Assembly: GCA_027485405.1 (NCBI GenBank)
Contig: JAIXRB010000043.1
Coordinates: 1-8,921 of the forward strand
DNA: 8,921 bases
Origin: Leptospiraceae bacterium
Lineage (GTDB): Bacteria; Spirochaetota; Leptospiria; Leptospirales; Leptospiraceae
Direction: 5' to 3'
In this document: positions 6,948 through 8,921 of the stretch, piece after piece
Position numbering within the stretch: position 1 is the first letter of the stretch
How the letters are laid out: the number at the start of each line of letters is the position of its first letter
The notes under the pieces: model-generated
What the model was told of the DNA's origin: nothing
The model's database searches: none
The model's input: the letters and a program-made list of their open reading frames with translations, nothing else
Translations under genes and position numbers: made by a program

Positions 6948-7027
6948 TCGGATGGTGGAATTGGTAGACACGCTACTTTGAGGTGGTAGTGCCGCAAGGT
7001 GTGGGGGTTCGAGTCCCCCTTCGAGCA
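6946..7027 (+). tRNA. tRNA-Leu (anticodon GAG)
   Basis: An 82-nt class II tRNA reading CUC and CUU codons. Acceptor arms GCTCGGA (6946-6952) and TTCGAGC (7020-7026) pair with one G-T wobble, and the discriminator is A7027. The D-arm has GGAATTGGTAGACACGC, typical of bacterial tRNA-Leu. The anticodon stem CTACT/GGTAG encloses TTGAGGT with GAG at 6980-6982. A short variable arm follows, then a perfect GGGGG/CCCCC T-stem with a TTCGAGT loop (7003-7019). It closely resembles E. coli tRNA-Leu(GAG). The 3' CCA is not encoded (the next bases are TTG), so it must be added by nucleotidyltransferase. The gene lies on the plus strand in the gap between two minus-strand genes, pgsA and the DUF218-like gene, 29 nt from the pgsA stop codon. 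Confidence 0.97.
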
Positions 7028-7056
7028 TTGTTCCATCCTCTGGTTAATCCAAATCA

Positions 7057-7731
7057 TCAAAGTTTCTTATACTTAGGCTTTTTCTTTTTCTCTTCCAAGT
7101 CATGTGGAACCGTTGCGGGATCAAACACGATTTTCCAGTACACAGAAGCATAGCCCATCACCCCTAACGCTAAAACGATTAACAGCAAATAGGCTGAATA
7201 CTCGGGGTGATACAAAAATTCAGAATCAATTTCTCGAAAACGAAAGTAGGGAACCAACATGTACCAAAGAACAGAAAAGGAAACCAGTCCTACTCCAAGC
7301 TTCCCCCACCAATTTGGACGGCCTTGCAAGCCTCGTTTTAGATAAAGAAACATTCCGAACCAAACTCCTACTAGCTCACGAATGATGTAGATGGCTAGTA
7401 TCCATAAAGGAAAATCAAAAAAATACGTAACCAAGCCCAAACCACCTACAGTCACTAGTTTGTCGCAAACAGGATCCAAGTATCTTCCAAAGGTAGATTC
7501 TTGGTTCAACAAACGAGCTATAAATCCATCTAAAAAATCTGAAAAAACGGCTAGTGCCGTAAGCAAAATACTGTATCCTAAAAAAACGATTTGCGAAGGA
7601 TTCTCGGCATAGTTAGAAATCGTTACAAAGAAAAAGGGCAACAGAAAAACTCTGAATGCCGAGATAAAGTTGGACAGAGTGAATACTCTCCCTTTCCACA
7701 AATCCCCCCATTCTTTTCCTTGCCAAGTCAT
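7057..7731 (-). CDS. pgsA: CDP-diacylglycerol--glycerol-3-phosphate 3-phosphatidyltransferase
   Basis: Integral membrane enzyme that makes phosphatidylglycerophosphate from CDP-diacylglycerol and glycerol 3-phosphate, leading to phosphatidylglycerol and cardiolipin. Seen: the complete CDP-alcohol phosphotransferase signature D-x2-DG-x2-AR-x8-G-x3-D-x3-D, from SDFLDGFIAR through FGRYLDPVCDK, with all four metal and catalytic Asp residues. TLSNFISAFRVFLLPFF before it matches the usual PgsA N-terminal helix, and several hydrophobic helices follow. The C-terminus is very basic (EEKKKKPKYKKL) and probably cytoplasmic. About 224 aa from the ATG, slightly longer than the common 180-200 aa. The frame is also open to a TTG at 7755, which would add 8 residues. 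AAGGA directly abuts that TTG, and neither start has an ideal ribosome-binding site. LDPVCDK favours PgsA over phosphatidylserine synthase; a related CDP-alcohol transferase cannot be excluded. Confidence 0.86.
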   Translation of the reverse strand: MTWQGKEWGDLWKGRVFTLSNFISAFRVFLLPFFFVTISNYAENPSQIVFLGYSILLTALAVFSDFLDGFIARLLNQESTFGRYLDPVCDKLVTVGGLGLVTYFFDFPLWILAIYIIRELVGVWFGMFLYLKRGLQGRPNWWGKLGVGLVSFSVLWYMLVPYFRFREIDSEFLYHPEYSAYLLLIVLALGVMGYASVYWKIVFDPATVPHDLEEKKKKPKYKKL

Positions 7732-7784
7732 GACGCCACATTTCCCAAAGGACAATCCTTCGCAACCAATCTACTGAATTAACC

Positions 7785-7810
7785 TTGACTTTAGACCTTT
7801 GTGTAATACT
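7785..7810 (+). promoter_or_regulatory. Candidate promoter of tRNA-Asp
   Basis: A good -35-like TTGACT lies at 7785-7790, and an extended -10-like TGTAATACT (TG then AATACT, 4 of 6 consensus) at 7802-7810, 15 nt before the mature tRNA. The 14-nt spacer is short for sigma-70. A second TTGACT at 7811-7816 repeats the box. The location in the pgsA/tRNA-Asp divergent gap supports some promoter here; the exact boxes are uncertain. Confidence 0.33.
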
Positions 7811-7824
7811 TTGACTGAGGAAAG

Positions 7825-7898
<74 letters not shown>

Positions 7899-7905
7899 AA
7901 CCTTT

Positions 7906-8921
7906 CTACTCAATGTATTCCTCTTTGTTCTTTTTGAAGATGATCTTTCTTTCATCTTCTAGTCTCCTTGCCACTTGAACTATCTTTGCCCTAGCTTCGT
8001 TTATCTCTCGTAAAGTCACCCTAGGTTTTAAATCAATAGCTTCTAATATGTCCTGAGCACGGTTTTGAGACATGTTTTGCAAGACTTGCGCTTTGAGTAT
8101 GTCCTGGGCTCCGCGAATTGCATAAGCAATTGCCGTGTCATCGGCTAGTTCATTGATCAAGATTCGAGTCTCTCTTGCATCTAATTGTAGTAAATCTTCA
8201 AAGGTATAAAGCTGTTCGCGAACTTGACTAGCAACATCAGGCGAGTTGGTGTCCAGCTCTTGCAAAATGTCTGTTTCCAATCCTTTTTCCATATAATTCA
8301 AAATGTTGGCTAGCACTTGTGCCCCGCCTGCTTCTGAATATTCGGCCTTGTCTCGTTCTTCATATCTTTTCTTTAAAATCTGTGCTGTGGTTTGGATCAC
8401 ATCGGGATGTGTCTTTGACGTTGTAGCCAATCGCATAGCGATTTTAGTTTGTTCTTCTTTTGGGAAGAGCTTCAGAACTTCTGCGGCTTTTTTGGGATCT
8501 AAATTCGATAAAGTAACGGCTATTATCTGAGGAGATTCAGCAGATAGCATTTGATGGAGATAGCCTGGTTCGATTTGATTCAAGAATTCAAAGTCATTTT
8601 TTGCATCTTCTTTGCCCAGTTTCTTAAGAATGACAGTTGCCTTTTCTTTGCCTATGGACTTTTCTAATAGTGCCCTTGCTGTTTCTGCTCCTCCTTTAGA
8701 AGTTCCCTTAAGTTCTTGTAAGGTGGAGCTGAACTCTTTTAGAACTCTCGTCTTTTCTTCCAAGGATACAGATTGGATTTTGGACATTTCGGCTATGACC
8801 AATTCGAGCTTTTCGTCATCGAAATGCCGTAAAACCTCGATTGCCTCTTTTTCTCCTAAGGACAGCAGGAGGAGGGCGGCTTTTCGGACGCCGGAAGGGT
8901 TTTTTTTGTCGATCTCAGAAG
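7906..8921 (-). CDS. fliG: Flagellar motor switch protein FliG (5' end beyond the window)
   Basis: Rotor protein of the flagellar switch complex that links the MS ring (FliF) to FliM and interacts with the stator. 337 residues are visible with the frame open to 8919. Family length is about 335-345, so the start lies just outside the window. The first visible stretch, with GVRKAALLLLSLGEKEA, matches the FliG N-terminal domain and includes the Leu codon TTG at 8802, which is not a start. Seen: a middle-domain variant of EHPQTIA, here ESPQIIA (8518-8538), and a C-terminal torque domain (LYTFEDLLQLDARETRILINEL, then NMSQNRAQDIL). Compared with E. coli, Lys264 is Arg here and Arg281 is present only if a one-residue insertion is allowed. 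Asp288/Asp289 and Arg297 are not conserved (EAI and Thr). This may be a divergent FliG paralogue, as known in spirochaetes. Downstream is tRNA-Asp, not fliH. Confidence 0.95.
   Translation of the reverse strand, partial: SEIDKKNPSGVRKAALLLLSLGEKEAIEVLRHFDDEKLELVIAEMSKIQSVSLEEKTRVLKEFSSTLQELKGTSKGGAETARALLEKSIGKEKATVILKKLGKEDAKNDFEFLNQIEPGYLHQMLSAESPQIIAVTLSNLDPKKAAEVLKLFPKEEQTKIAMRLATTSKTHPDVIQTTAQILKKRYEERDKAEYSEAGGAQVLANILNYMEKGLETDILQELDTNSPDVASQVREQLYTFEDLLQLDARETRILINELADDTAIAYAIRGAQDILKAQVLQNMSQNRAQDILEAIDLKPRVTLREINEARAKIVQVARRLEDERKIIFKKNKEEYIE

Noticed and set aside
6872..7060. Minus-strand open frame of 62 codons across tRNA-Leu
   Set aside because: It is the complement of a complete tRNA gene plus flanks, so it is a chance frame.
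7057..7100. A-rich Lys tail of pgsA as a possible frameshift site
   Set aside because: Only runs of five A before G are present, no classic slippery heptamer, and the frame ends normally.
7104..7782. Three plus-strand open frames opposite pgsA
   Set aside because: Shadows of pgsA, whose CDP-alcohol transferase signature is complete on the minus strand.
8303..8530. Plus-strand open frame of 75 codons opposite fliG
   Set aside because: Shadow of fliG with no protein signature.

Overview
The window looks like a chromosomal housekeeping segment of a spirochaete, most likely Leptospira or a close relative. This is an inference from moderately AT-rich DNA, a flagellar rotor gene (fliG), a lipoprotein with a loose spirochaete-type lipobox, and the mix of genes. 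No ribosomal or other marker gene is present to fix the genus. I see no insertion sequence, prophage, CRISPR array, integrase or toxin-antitoxin pair, and gene density is very high.

Layout. From about 4130 down to 36 on the minus strand lie four tightly packed genes, read as serA (phosphoglycerate dehydrogenase), a glyoxalase II-like metallo-hydrolase, an exported endonuclease I, and a mycothione reductase-like flavoprotein disulfide reductase. Junctions are a 9-nt gap, an 11-nt overlap and a 4-nt overlap, and two starts are TTG, so this is almost certainly one coupled operon. Diverging from serA is a single plus-strand lipoprotein gene (4184-4714). It converges on lysS with only 2 nt between the stop codons.

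From 7731 down to 4717 on the minus strand come pgsA (phosphatidylglycerophosphate synthase), a membrane-anchored YdcF/DUF218-like protein, and lysS; the last two overlap at a TAATG junction. A plus-strand tRNA-Leu(GAG) sits in the pgsA/ydcF-like gap, antisense to any read-through transcript. A plus-strand tRNA-Asp(GTC) follows upstream of pgsA. It converges on fliG, which runs off the right edge of the window. The fliG frame stays open to base 8919, and the TTG at 8802 is an internal Leu codon rather than the start.

How the genes relate. SerA feeds serine, and so cysteine, synthesis. The glyoxalase II-like enzyme and the disulfide reductase are both types that act on low-molecular-weight thiols. 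A serine-to-thiol theme in the left operon is therefore possible but unproven, and the exported endonuclease does not obviously fit it. The middle cluster combines membrane lipid synthesis and translation. I found no convincing new multi-gene system. The points most worth a second look are the Mtr-like reductase, the FliG with altered torque-helix charges, and the palindromic shared stop region at 4703-4727.
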